A DNA stretch of 47,165 nt, taken from the NCBI GenBank assembly GCA_946479255.1, contig CAMLFK010000009.1, forward strand, positions 1 through 47,165, in the 5' to 3' direction. Every line of letters begins with the position of its first letter. Within the stretch, counting starts at the first letter, position 1. Below are positions 15,638 to 26,206 of the stretch, one piece after another. The stretch is from an uncultured Oxalobacteraceae bacterium (GTDB lineage Bacteria; Pseudomonadota; Gammaproteobacteria; Burkholderiales; Burkholderiaceae). Made by a program: the position numbers and the translations under genes. The notes below the pieces were generated by a model that saw only the letters and a list, made by a program, of their open reading frames with translations, made no database searches and was not told the origin of the DNA.

Positions 15638-17041
15638 GTGTTAAAAATTTCGAATCACTATGTATCGAAGATAGTGTTTTTCCTGCTGTTTGTGGAAGTA
15701 CTGGTGCTGGTCGGCGCAGCGTATGCGGGCGCGGCGGTGCGTTTCCTCGACGGCGGCGACGCCACCATGGCGCCCCAGCTCGACCATTTCTTCATGTCCG
15801 CCGTGGCGTTCGCCCTGGCCATCGTGTTCAGCATGAGCGCCATGGGCCTGTACCAGCTGAACTTCAGCGAAGGCCTGCGCAACCCGTTTTTCCTGAAGCT
15901 GATGCCCTCGTTCGCGATGGGCTTCGTGATCCTGACCCTGGTGTTCTACGTCGCTCCCGAGCTGTATTTCGGCCGCGGCATGCTGATCATGGTGTTCGCC
16001 ATCGCCGCCGCCGGCATCCTGGCCGCGCGCGTGATCTTCTTCAAGACTTCCGAACTGCGCTTCCTCGAATCGCGCATCATGTTCCTGGGCGGCGGTCCGC
16101 TGGCCAAGGAATGCAGCGACCTGGCCGATAACCACACCAGCTACCACAAGTACGATATCGCCGGCTTCATCCCGATGCCGTCCGAAGAGTGCTGCGTGCC
16201 GTCCAACCGCCTGCTCAAAGTACGCGAAGGCGAATCGCTGGCCGCGCTGGCCACCGCCCACAACATCGAAGAAATCGTGGTGTCGGTGCAGAACCGCCGG
16301 GCCGGCTTCCCGATCAAGGAACTGCTCGACTGCAAGCTGCAGGGCATCAAGGTGACCGACGCGGCCAACTTCTTCGAGCGCGAAACCTGCCAGATCCGGG
16401 TCGATTCCCTGCAGCCGAGCTGGCTCGTATTCGGTGGCGGCTTCGACCAGAGCTTCATCCGTATCTTCATGAAGCGCGCCTTCGACCTGATCTGCTCGAC
16501 CATCATCCTGGTGGCCACCTTCCCGGTGATGCTCGTCACCGCGCTGCTGATCTACCTGGAAGACCGCTCGCCGATCTTCTACCAGCAGGAGCGCGTCGGC
16601 AAGGACGGCCATACCTTCAAGGTGATCAAGTTCCGCAGCATGCGCAACGACGCCGAAAAGGGCGGCAAGCCGCAGTGGGCCGCCCAGAACGATCCGCGCG
16701 TCACCCGCGTCGGCAACTTCATCCGCAAGACCCGGATCGACGAACTGCCGCAGGTGGTCAATGTGTTCAAGGGCGAGATGTCCTTCGTCGGCCCGCGTCC
16801 CGAGCGCATGTACTTCGTCGAGCAGCTGATCGAGGTGGTGCCCTTCTATAATGTACGCCACAGCATCAAGCCTGGGATTACCGGCTGGGCGCAAGTGCGT
16901 TATGGCTACGGGGCATCGGCAGATGACGCATTGCAAAAGCTGCAGTACGACCTGTATTATGTGAAGAACAATAGCTTGTTCCTCGATATCCTGATTCTGA
17001 TTGATACGCTCAAAGTCGTTCTGTTCCGCAGCGGTCGCTGA
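15638..17041 (+). CDS. Polyisoprenyl-phosphate sugar-1-phosphate transferase, PEP-CTERM/XrtA type (TIGR03013)
   Basis: A 467-residue priming transferase that puts the first sugar phosphate on undecaprenyl phosphate. The N-terminal half has four membrane segments and a Rossmann-like region. The C-terminal bacterial sugar transferase domain (from about 290) has FYQQERVGKDGHTFKVIKFRSM, RKTRIDELPQVVNVFKGEMS, VGPRPER and KPGITGWAQVRYGYG. GTG 15638 is chosen because GGAGGG lies 6 nt in front and LKISNHYVSKIVFFLL is the usual family N-terminus; an upstream in-frame ATG at 15575 has no such support. First gene of an operon with prsK and prsR. Confidence 0.92.
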   Translation: MLKISNHYVSKIVFFLLFVEVLVLVGAAYAGAAVRFLDGGDATMAPQLDHFFMSAVAFALAIVFSMSAMGLYQLNFSEGLRNPFFLKLMPSFAMGFVILTLVFYVAPELYFGRGMLIMVFAIAAAGILAARVIFFKTSELRFLESRIMFLGGGPLAKECSDLADNHTSYHKYDIAGFIPMPSEECCVPSNRLLKVREGESLAALATAHNIEEIVVSVQNRRAGFPIKELLDCKLQGIKVTDAANFFERETCQIRVDSLQPSWLVFGGGFDQSFIRIFMKRAFDLICSTIILVATFPVMLVTALLIYLEDRSPIFYQQERVGKDGHTFKVIKFRSMRNDAEKGGKPQWAAQNDPRVTRVGNFIRKTRIDELPQVVNVFKGEMSFVGPRPERMYFVEQLIEVVPFYNVRHSIKPGITGWAQVRYGYGASADDALQKLQYDLYYVKNNSLFLDILILIDTLKVVLFRSGR

Positions 17042-17122
17042 TCGCAGCTGTCTGGATCGAAGCGCAGCCGGCCCCTGAGGCCGTCTGCGCTTCGGCGTCT
17101 GTTGGGCAGTGATGGTGACCCT

Positions 17123-19195
17123 TTGACCAGTATCGCAACCATCAGCTACTCCGTAGCTTCCCTGGCGTTCCTCGCGCTCAGTATCCTGCTGGCCACCAGC
17201 TGGCGCACCCGCACGCGCGCCGGGCTGATCGCCTTCGCCTGCCTGGCCAGCGCCATCTGGAGCGCGCTGGTGGCCATGCAGGCCGACATGCCGGCGCCGG
17301 GCACGGTGGCCGAGGCCGCCGAAGTGGTGCGTAACGCCGGCTGGACCGCCTTCCTCGTCATCTTGCTGGGCAATTACCGCCAGGCCGGGTCGCGCCTGGC
17401 GCTGGGCTTGAAGCCAACTGTGCTGGCGATCTGCGTGTTTTATGTGCTGTTCTTCTTCGGCACCCTGATCGGCATTCCGCACATTCCCTTCCTCGACAGT
17501 ATAGGACTGATGCCGGCCGTCAGCGCCAGGGTCGGCCTGGCCGTGCTCGGCATGCTGCTGGTCGAGCAGCTGTACCGCAACAAGCCGGTGCAGGAACGCT
17601 GGGGCATCAAGTTCGCCTGCCTGGGCATCGGCGCCATGTTCGCCTACGATTTCTACATGTACAGCGACAGCATGCTGTTCCATCAGGTTAATACCGACAT
17701 CTGGGCCGCGCGCGGCGTGATCAATGCCCTGACGGTGCCGCTGATCGCCATTTCCATGAGCCGCAGCGCGGCCTGGTCGAACGACCTGGCGGTCTCGCGC
17801 CGGGTGATGTTCCATTCGGCCGCGCTGTTCGGCTCGGCCATCTACCTGATGGCCATGGGCTCGGCCGGCTACTACCTGCGCTACGTGGGCGGCAGCTGGG
17901 GCACGGTGATGCAGGTGGCCTTCCTGTTCGGCGCCGTCATCCTGCTGGTGGTGATCCTGTTCTCCGGCACCTTTCGCGCCTGGCTCAAGGTCTTCATCAG
18001 CAAGCATTTTTACAGCTATAACTACGACTACCGCGAAGAGTGGCTGCGCTTTACCCGCACCCTGTCCGAACATGGCCCGGGCCTGGGCGAGCGCACCATC
18101 CAGGCGGTGGCGGCGCTGGTCGAAAGCCCCGGCGGGGTGCTGTGGCTGCGCCGCGAAAACCGGGTCTGCGAGCCGGAAGCCTACTGGAACATGCCGGTCA
18201 CCGCGGCCACCGAGCCGGATGACTCCGAATTCTGCCGTTTTCTCGAAACCAAGCAATGGGTGCTCGACCTGCAGGAACAAAGCGCCGATCCCGAAAAATA
18301 CGACAACCTGGTGCCCCCGGCCTGGCTGGCCGAATTTCCGCGCGGCTGGCTGGTCGTGCCTTTGATCATGCAGGGACGGCTGTTCGGCTTCGTGCTGCTG
18401 ACCCAGCCGCGCAGCAATATCGTATTGAACTGGGAAGTCATCGACCTGCTCAAGATCGCCGGCAGCCAGGCCGCCAGCTACCTGGCCCAGCAGGACGCCG
18501 CCAATGCCCTGATGGTGGCGCGCCAGTTCGAATCGTTCAACCGCATGTCGACTTTTGTGGTGCATGATCTGAAGAACCTGGTGGCGCAGCTGTCCCTGCT
18601 CATCCCCAACGCCGAAAAACACCGCAACAACCCGGAATTTCAGCGCGATATGCTCGACACCGTGAACCACTCGGTCCAGAAGATGAAGCTGCTGCTGCAA
18701 AAACTCAGCCGCAGCGAATCGCCCGAGCATCCGCTGCCGCTGGTGATCGACCAGGTGCTGCGCCAGGCGGTGGCGCTCAAGGATGCGTTTGAACCGCATC
18801 CGGAACTGCTGGTCGTCGATGCCGGCCTGAAGGTGATGGCCGACCGCGAACGGCTCGAACGGGTGCTCGGCCACCTGATCCAGAACGCCATCGAGGCCAC
18901 CCCCAAGGACGGCCGGGTCGGCATCCGCCTGGTGCGCCAGGGCGCCTCGGTGCTGGTCGAAATCACCGACACCGGCGAAGGCATGAGCGAGGAATTCATC
19001 CGCGAGCGCCTGTTCAAGCCCTTCGAATCGACCAAGTCGGCCGGCATGGGCATCGGCGTGTTCGAAAGCCGGGAATACATCAGTGAGCTGGGGGGCCGGC
19101 TGGACGTCATCAGCACCCCCGGGCTCGGCACCACCTTTAACGTGACGCTTCCGCTGCACCAGCGCGAAGCGCAAGCGCTCGATATCGCGGCCTGA
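17123..19195 (+). CDS. prsK: XrtA/PEP-CTERM system histidine kinase PrsK
   Basis: About 690 residues. The N-terminal 290 hold seven to eight membrane segments. A GAF-like sensor domain follows (about 310-460). The kinase core has VVHDLKNLVAQLSLL (phospho-acceptor His), the N box IQNAIEAT, DTGEGMS and GMGIGVFES. It should phosphorylate PrsR encoded 20 nt downstream. The start is uncertain: no ATG fits, and TTG 17123 after GGTGA or TTG 17102 are the choices. By family the pair regulates exopolysaccharide and PEP-CTERM protein genes. The signal sensed is unknown. Confidence 0.9.
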   Translation: MTSIATISYSVASLAFLALSILLATSWRTRTRAGLIAFACLASAIWSALVAMQADMPAPGTVAEAAEVVRNAGWTAFLVILLGNYRQAGSRLALGLKPTVLAICVFYVLFFFGTLIGIPHIPFLDSIGLMPAVSARVGLAVLGMLLVEQLYRNKPVQERWGIKFACLGIGAMFAYDFYMYSDSMLFHQVNTDIWAARGVINALTVPLIAISMSRSAAWSNDLAVSRRVMFHSAALFGSAIYLMAMGSAGYYLRYVGGSWGTVMQVAFLFGAVILLVVILFSGTFRAWLKVFISKHFYSYNYDYREEWLRFTRTLSEHGPGLGERTIQAVAALVESPGGVLWLRRENRVCEPEAYWNMPVTAATEPDDSEFCRFLETKQWVLDLQEQSADPEKYDNLVPPAWLAEFPRGWLVVPLIMQGRLFGFVLLTQPRSNIVLNWEVIDLLKIAGSQAASYLAQQDAANALMVARQFESFNRMSTFVVHDLKNLVAQLSLLIPNAEKHRNNPEFQRDMLDTVNHSVQKMKLLLQKLSRSESPEHPLPLVIDQVLRQAVALKDAFEPHPELLVVDAGLKVMADRERLERVLGHLIQNAIEATPKDGRVGIRLVRQGASVLVEITDTGEGMSEEFIRERLFKPFESTKSAGMGIGVFESREYISELGGRLDVISTPGLGTTFNVTLPLHQREAQALDIAA

Positions 19196-19215
19196 AGGGC
19201 CGAAAGGACATTTGC

Positions 19216-20551
<1,336 letters not shown>

Positions 20552-20574
<23 letters not shown>

Positions 20575-22042
20575 CGCGGCCACGCGGAGCCGGCAAGGAG
20601 GGCGCGCGCGCAAGTGGCTGCTGCGCCTGGCTGTACTTGGACTGTTCCTCGGACTGGCCGGCGCAGCCGCCTTCTTATGGTTCATGCAGGACCAGGGCAT
20701 CGCGCCGCGTGTGCTCGGGCCCTATCTCCAGGTGCGCGCCACCGGACACAATCCAACCATCGAAGCGATCGGGCGTGGCCTTCACGGGGCGCTCTATGCG
20801 CTTGACCGTGGTGGTGCCGCCGATGCCGGGCCGGTCCTGGTACCGCCTTTGTCGCTAGGCTTCCAGGCCAGCGCCGCCGCCACCGGAACGGGCGGGCGCG
20901 ACATCCTGGTCGATAGTCCCGAGCAGTTGCGCGCGGCGGTCAAAGCCGCCGTGCCGGGCGACGTCATCACCCTGATGCCTGGCCTGTACACCATCAGGGG
21001 CAACATCAAGGTCGATGGGGCCGGCGGCACCGAGGGCGCACCGATCGTGGTGCGGGCACGCCAAGCGGGCCAGGTGCAGCTTGAACTCAATGCCCAGGAA
21101 GGCTTTATCGTCAGCAGGCCGTGGTGGCGCTTCGAGAACCTGGAGATCAAGGGCGTCTGCGCGGAGCATCAATACTGCGAACATGCATTCCACGTGGTCG
21201 GCAAGGCCGCCCATTTTGCCGCTGTCAATAACCGCATCGTCGACTTCAACGCCCACTTCAAGATCAACGGCGACGAGGGGGCTTTTCCGGACGCCGGCCT
21301 GATCGAATCGAATACCCTGACCAACACTGAAGTGCGGCGTACCAAGAATCCGGTGACTCCGATCGACCTGGTGGCCGCCAGCGACTGGGTCGCCAGGCGC
21401 AATATCATCAGCGACTTCATCAAGAAAGAGGGCAACCGGGTCAGCTACGGCGGCTTCTTCAAGGGCGGCGGCATGCGCAACCAGTTCGACCAGAACCTGG
21501 TGATCTGCGAGCAGCGCCTGCGCGGCCTGCCGGGCCAGCGGGTCGGCCTGTCGCTGGGAGGCGGCGGCACCGGCCAGCCTTACTGCCGCGACGGCAAATG
21601 CATTACCGAGCAGGAGGAGAGCGTACTGAGTAACAACCTGGTCCTGTCCTGTTCCGACGATGGCTTCTACATTAACAGCGCGGCGCGCAGCAAGGTGTTG
21701 CACAACACCCTGGTCGATACCGGCGGTATCTCGGTGCGCTTCTCGTCCTCCAGCGCCGATGTGCAGGGCAACCTGGTTGACGGCGCGGTGCGCAGCCGCG
21801 ACGGCGGCGTGCTGCGCGTGGACGACAGCGCGGACACCGCCACCGCCTGGCTGTATGCCGGCCGCCATCCGCTACGTTCGCTGTTTCGCGACAGCCAAGC
21901 CTTCGATTTCGGCTGGCGTGGCGATGCGCCTCGCCGGCGCCAGGGCAGCAGCGTGCCCGCGCGCGACCTGTGCGGCGCGGCGCGGCCGGCATCGGCGCGC
22001 TATGGCGCCTTCGAGGATTTCAGCGCCTGCCTCGCCCCTTAA
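20552..22042 (+). CDS. Right-handed parallel beta-helix protein, possible polysaccharide lyase
   Basis: A 496-residue protein with an arginine-rich cytoplasmic start and a single membrane segment or signal anchor (WLLRLAVLGLFLGLAGAAA, residues 23-41). The rest shows the turn pattern of a beta-helix: DSPEQLRAAVKAAVPGDVI followed by repeated N-x-I/L-V coils such as NNRIVDF, RRNIISDF and SNNLVLSC. This layout is common in PL6-like lyases and carbohydrate-binding helices in exopolysaccharide loci, where they trim or bind the polymer in the periplasm. The start overlaps the prsR end by 23 nt. Its stop codon shares TTAA with the stop of the convergent neighbour. Fold likely, activity unproven. Confidence 0.8.
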
Positions 22043-23274
22043 GAAAGGCTATCGAACAGCGCCGCCAATTGGATGCTGCGCGCCGCGCGCGATGCCGCCT
22101 TGACCGCACCAAGTGTCGGCAGCGGCGCGCAGCCTTGTTCGACCTGCGCCAGAAAAGCCTTCAGCGCGACCGCAATAGCCAGCTTGTCGTTCAAGGGCGC
22201 GATGCTGTCGATGCCGGCCTGGCGCATGGCGCCGGCGGTGTCGCCCAGCGGGTCGGTCAGCGCCAGCACCGGACGGCCGGCGCGCAGGTATTCATACAGC
22301 TTGGCCGGAATCTGCGCGTTGCAGTTGGACGCCTGCAGCACCAGCAGCGCGTCGGCACCCAGCATTTCGGCCAGCGCCTCGCGGTAGGGCAGGTGCGCGC
22401 CGATGTGCACAATCCCGCCCAGCCCGTACTTGCCGATCAGCGCTTCGAGGAACTGGCCGTGTACCGGCGCGCGCAGCATCAGCTGCAGGCGCTGCGGGGT
22501 GACGCCGCCCTCGGCCCGCAGCATCGCCAGCGCTTCGAACAGCGGCGCCGGATCGCGCTCGGACGGGTAGATGATGCCGCTGTGGACCAGCCGCAGCGGG
22601 CCGGGCACGCGCTGCGCAGGCACCGCGCCGGCTTCGCTGAAGTGGGTTTCGTCGTAGCCGTTCTCGATCAAGGCATAGCGTTCGGCCGGCACCTCCGGAA
22701 AGCGCGCCTTGTAGCCGGCAATGGCGCCCGGCGTGGTGCATACCAGCCTGGTGCAGCGGCGCACCGTGGCCGCTTCCACCCACAGACAGGCGCGCCGGCT
22801 CAGGCCGGGGGCGGGATACTCGTCGTCGGTCATCGGGTCGCGCATCTCGGCCACCCAGGGCAGGCCGGTCAGGCGCTGCAGCGCCATGCCGATCAGGTGC
22901 GCGGTGGCGATCGGATAGGTCGACCAGATCAGCGCCGGCCGGTGGCGGCGCACCAGCGCCAGCCCGGCCGGCAGCGCGCCCAGCACCCAGCTGATCCAAC
23001 GGTCCGGCAGCGCCATCGCCCCAACATAGCGCCCGCGGATCGACAGGTGGCGCGAGGTTTCCAGCGCAAAGGCGCGCCGCACCACGGTGCCGGGCGGGAT
23101 GTCGCCCAGCTGGTCGGTGGAAGTATATTCGTGGGCCCGTTCGTGCGCGGTCAGGACCAGCGGCTGCCAGCCGAGCTTGGGCAGATGACGCGCGAACGCC
23201 AGCGTGCGCTGCACGCCGCTGCTGCCGCGCTGCGGCGGAAAATGAAAGGCCACCATCAAGGCCCGCTTCACCAT
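22039..23274 (-). CDS. Glycosyltransferase, GT4-like
   Basis: A 411-residue GT-B fold enzyme. It starts MVKRALMVAFHFPPQRGSSG, a typical acceptor-side glycine loop. It has the linker IENGYDETHF and the donor-side PAKLYEYLRAGRPVLAL with the E-x7-E-like sugar-nucleotide signature partly kept. ATG 23274 overlaps the upstream hydrolase stop by 7 nt; a longer frame to 23397 lies within that gene and looks spurious. Last gene of a minus-strand operon reaching back to 27405. Sugar and acceptor unknown. Confidence 0.88.
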   Translation of the reverse strand: MVKRALMVAFHFPPQRGSSGVQRTLAFARHLPKLGWQPLVLTAHERAHEYTSTDQLGDIPPGTVVRRAFALETSRHLSIRGRYVGAMALPDRWISWVLGALPAGLALVRRHRPALIWSTYPIATAHLIGMALQRLTGLPWVAEMRDPMTDDEYPAPGLSRRACLWVEAATVRRCTRLVCTTPGAIAGYKARFPEVPAERYALIENGYDETHFSEAGAVPAQRVPGPLRLVHSGIIYPSERDPAPLFEALAMLRAEGGVTPQRLQLMLRAPVHGQFLEALIGKYGLGGIVHIGAHLPYREALAEMLGADALLVLQASNCNAQIPAKLYEYLRAGRPVLALTDPLGDTAGAMRQAGIDSIAPLNDKLAIAVALKAFLAQVEQGCAPLPTLGAVKAASRAARSIQLAALFDSLS

Positions 23275-24104
23275 GACCTGACCCAGTCGGCGGTCCATGC
23301 GGCGACCTGGTCGCGCCATTCGCGCCGCGAGCAGGTGTGGTCGGCGTCGGCCAGGCGCCGATGGCTGACGGTGGGGGCGTGCAGCAGTGCCCGCCATTCG
23401 GGCGCCGCCGCCACGCCGAGAAATTCCTGCGCCGTCAGGTCGGCGTCGCAGGTGAGCAGCAGCAGCCGTCCGCGATAGGCTTTCAGGGCCGCGTGCAGGC
23501 GCTGCGGCAAGGGCGTGTCCACGGTGGTGTCGTCCCCTTGTCCGCGTGCCTTTTGCACCAGGCTGGCCAGCGAGGCCATTGCCTGGCCGGGCTTAAAACG
23601 TCCGGAAGCCAGCTTGCGCCAGAACGCCGGCTCGCGCAGGCGCGCCCAGTAATAATGTTTGAGGACGGTCTTGGCGTGGCCCTGTTCGGTATGGGCCCAC
23701 GGGTTGAGCAGCACCAGCCCGGTCACGCGCGCATCGCGCGGGGCATGCAGCAGCGCGGCCGAGGCGCCGTCGCACAAGCCCCAGATCACCACCTCGCACA
23801 AGCCAGGCACTTCGTCCATGAAGCGGGTGAGCGCCGCGTCGATGTCGGCGCCGGCGTCTTCGAAGTTGCGTGTCTCGCCTGCGCTGTCGCCCATGCCGCG
23901 GTAGTCGAAGCGCATGGCCGCGATCCCAACGGCTGCCAGGTGGCGCGCCAGCAGCGTGAACTGGCGGTGGCTGCCGGCCCGGTATTGCGGCCCGCCGACG
24001 ACGACCAGCACGCCGCGCGGGTGCGCCTGTTCCGGCACGCTGACGACGCCCACCAGCTTGTCGCCCCCACAGGCGAAATTGAGCGCGCGTTCTTCAAACC
24101 GCAT
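23268..24104 (-). CDS. Exosortase A system-associated hydrolase 1 (TIGR03100-like)
   Basis: A 278-residue alpha/beta hydrolase. It has the oxyanion strand VVVGGPQYRAGSHRQ, FDYRGMGDS and a nucleophile elbow reading GLCDG, so Cys111 takes the place of the usual serine. A later aspartate region and the His in DADHTC (near residue 260) could complete a triad. It belongs to a pair of hydrolases found with exosortase A loci of unknown substrate. It overlaps hydrolase 2 by 11 nt. A thioesterase-type release from the carrier protein encoded upstream is a reasonable guess. Confidence 0.87.
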   Translation of the reverse strand: MRFEERALNFACGGDKLVGVVSVPEQAHPRGVLVVVGGPQYRAGSHRQFTLLARHLAAVGIAAMRFDYRGMGDSAGETRNFEDAGADIDAALTRFMDEVPGLCEVVIWGLCDGASAALLHAPRDARVTGLVLLNPWAHTEQGHAKTVLKHYYWARLREPAFWRKLASGRFKPGQAMASLASLVQKARGQGDDTTVDTPLPQRLHAALKAYRGRLLLLTCDADLTAQEFLGVAAAPEWRALLHAPTVSHRRLADADHTCSRREWRDQVAAWTADWVRSW

Positions 24105-24933
24105 GCGGTCCCTCTTTCAGCAGCGCGGCGGTGGCGCGCACCAGCGCCCCGGCGCCGGCCAGTTCCGGCGTCGTCCAGAAGGCTGGCGCGGCCACCGTGT
24201 GCAGGGTCAGCGCGCAGCCGGCCGCACGCCATGCGTCAAGCATCCGGCTGCTGGCGGGCGAGGGCGCGCGGCCTTCGGCGGCCACCACTTCAAACCAGTC
24301 GGCACTGGCCGGCGCCAGCTGGCGCGCGTCGAGTGCATCGATGGCGGCGGCCAGTGGCGCGGCCAGCATGTAGCCGGCCACCTCCAGCTGGCCTTGTTCG
24401 GCCAGACGGGCGCGCAGCGCATCGGTGCTTTCGCCTTGTTCGCTGCCTTCGAGCATGCCGCGCGCGGTGCGCAGGCGCAGGAACTGGGTCAGATAGGCCG
24501 CGCCGCTGAGCACCGGTTGCCACAGCAGCAGCCGGGCCGGCGCGCGCGCGGCGCTGCGGGCATGGTCGAGCGCCAGCAAGGCGCCCAGGCGCAGGCCCAG
24601 CATGCCTGGCCAGACGCCGCAGCGTTCGGCCAGCAGCGCGCAGGCAGCATCCAGGTCGCGCTTCCAGCTGTCCCAGCGCGCATCGCCGAAGTCGCCACCG
24701 CTGTCGCCGCAGCCGTGCAGGTCGATCAGCAGCACCGCCATGCCTTGCGCGGCCAGGGTGCGCGCCAGCTGCGCGGCCACGTGGCGCGAGCGGTTCATCT
24801 CTTCGGCGAACGGGTGCACGTACACCAGCGCGCTGCGCGCCTGGCCGGCGGGAAGGTGCAGCAGGCAAAAGCGCCGCTCCTCGCCGCTATCGAGAAAAAA
24901 TGCCTCGGCCGGCGGATGGCCGACAGCGTGCAT
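24094..24933 (-). CDS. Exosortase A system-associated hydrolase 2 (TIGR03101-like)
   Basis: A 279-residue alpha/beta-hydrolase-fold protein. YVHPFAEEMNRSRHVAAQ and LIDLHGCGDSGG mark the family. The nucleophile elbow is GLRLG, with Arg115 where serine or cysteine would be, so classical hydrolase chemistry is unlikely. It may be a partner or a pseudo-enzyme for hydrolase 1. Its ATG shares a base with the carrier-protein stop (TGATG), showing tight coupling. Confidence 0.86.
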   Translation of the reverse strand: MHAVGHPPAEAFFLDSGEERRFCLLHLPAGQARSALVYVHPFAEEMNRSRHVAAQLARTLAAQGMAVLLIDLHGCGDSGGDFGDARWDSWKRDLDAACALLAERCGVWPGMLGLRLGALLALDHARSAARAPARLLLWQPVLSGAAYLTQFLRLRTARGMLEGSEQGESTDALRARLAEQGQLEVAGYMLAAPLAAAIDALDARQLAPASADWFEVVAAEGRAPSPASSRMLDAWRAAGCALTLHTVAAPAFWTTPELAGAGALVRATAALLKEGPHAV

Positions 24934-25181
24934 CAGGCAGCCGTTTTGTGGCGCACGAAGGCGGCCAGGCTGCCCAGCGTCTCGAAGGTCTCGGCGCTGA
25001 TGTCGTCGTCGGCGATGCTGATGCCGAAGTGCTCTTCCAGCGCGCCGATCAGGCTGACCACCGCCATCGAATCGAGTTCGGGCAGGGCGCCCAGGAGGGG
25101 CGAGCCGGCCTCCAGCGCTTCGGCGCCGGGACCGAGCGCCAGGGTGTCGATCAGGATGGTTCTAACTTCGTCGAGGTACAT
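24933..25181 (-). CDS. Acyl carrier protein of the XrtA-associated gene set
   Basis: An 82-residue carrier protein with LPELDSMAVVSLI; Ser38 is the expected phosphopantetheine site. Helices I-III can be followed. It starts inside the end of the GNAT-like gene (31-nt overlap) and couples to hydrolase 2. It probably works with the ligase at 28672 and the decarboxylase at 30267, which belong to the same recurring gene set, to carry an acyl or amino-acyl unit. Confidence 0.85.
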   Translation of the reverse strand: MYLDEVRTILIDTLALGPGAEALEAGSPLLGALPELDSMAVVSLIGALEEHFGISIADDDISAETFETLGSLAAFVRHKTAA

Positions 25182-26206
25182 GGGTGACTCCTAGTGGGGG
25201 GAGGCGCCGGCTCGCCGGCCCGCGCCAGCGCCAGGTGGACACGCCTGAGCAGCGGCCAGCGGTAATAATTGACATGGTATAGAGTGCGCACGCGATCCGT
25301 CCAGCGCAGATGCCACTCCATCACCTTGCCGTAGAACTCGATGCGGGCGAAACGTCCGCCTTCGAACAGCGCACGGCAGGCTTCCTCGCGCATCAGCAAG
25401 GTGGGCGACAGGCTGGCCGGCACGCTTTCGTCGTAGGCGGTTTTTAGCACGATCAGATGGTCGGCTCCTTCGATGCACAGGTCCATCGCCACCAGCTGTT
25501 CGCCGAACCAGTAGCTGTAGATGCTGCCGGCGCCGCGCCGGCAGAAGGCTTCCAGCATCTGCTTGTAGAACGCGCCTTGGGCGTTGTCGATGCTGACCGC
25601 GGTGCCGCTGCCGGCTTTCCAGCCGGCGCTTTCCAGCCGGCCGTAGGCGGCCACCGCTTCGGCCACGCCTTCAGCATCGCGCACCACGCGAAGCACAGGC
25701 TGCACGCCGTCCTTCTCGAGCCGGGCGCGCTGCTTCTTCAGGTTGGCGCGCAGGTTCTTGCCGCGCCCCTGCCAGTAGTCGTCGAAGGGGCGGTCGATGT
25801 CGATATGCGCGGTCTGTATGTAGTCAAGGATGTGCAATCTGGGGCTCGCTGGCGGGCGCGCGATCAGCCATGGGTCGCATTGGGTCAGGCCGAGCAGCAG
25901 CGGCGCGCCCGGCAGCGCGCGCAGCAGGCCGGCCAGCAGGGCCGCGCTGTCCGCGCCGGGCCGTTGCAGCCACATGCCGACCGGCGCCTGGGCCGGCTGA
26001 AAGGTGCTCCAGCTGCCGCGCCCGTTCGGCACCAGCAGCGCCATGGCGTCTTCGCAGCTGGCGAACACGCAGCCCGGCTTCGCAAAGACGGCCAGCAGCG
26101 CCGTGACGAAGTCGCTGTGCAGCAGCGGCGAAGCGTGGCTGGCCGCATGCAGCGCCTGCCAGCGCGGAGGATCGAAGCGCGCCGCCGGGACCACTTGCCA
26201 CTTCAT
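25151..26206 (-). CDS. GNAT-like acyltransferase (BioF2/CelD-like, Acetyltransf_6)
   Basis: A 351-residue double-GNAT-like protein. The N-terminal half has SPLLHSDFVTALLAVF. The C-terminal half has DYWQGRGKNLRANLKKQRARL, a mixed strand-helix core and SPTLLMREEACRALFEGG, then FYGKVMEWHLRWTD, matching the FemAB/CelD-like group in exopolysaccharide loci. It probably moves an acyl or aminoacyl group onto a sugar or a lipid. ATG 26206 is chosen as it overlaps the aminotransferase stop (ATGA); the longer frame up to 26437 has no family similarity. Confidence 0.82.
   Translation of the reverse strand: MKWQVVPAARFDPPRWQALHAASHASPLLHSDFVTALLAVFAKPGCVFASCEDAMALLVPNGRGSWSTFQPAQAPVGMWLQRPGADSAALLAGLLRALPGAPLLLGLTQCDPWLIARPPASPRLHILDYIQTAHIDIDRPFDDYWQGRGKNLRANLKKQRARLEKDGVQPVLRVVRDAEGVAEAVAAYGRLESAGWKAGSGTAVSIDNAQGAFYKQMLEAFCRRGAGSIYSYWFGEQLVAMDLCIEGADHLIVLKTAYDESVPASLSPTLLMREEACRALFEGGRFARIEFYGKVMEWHLRWTDRVRTLYHVNYYRWPLLRRVHLALARAGEPAPPPTRSHPCTSTKLEPS

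Noticed and set aside
15641..19174. Very long open frame on the minus strand (1177 codons) opposite the sugar transferase and prsK
   Set aside because: Histidine- and glutamine-rich low-complexity translation typical of antisense frames in GC-rich DNA; the plus strand carries two well-recognised genes.
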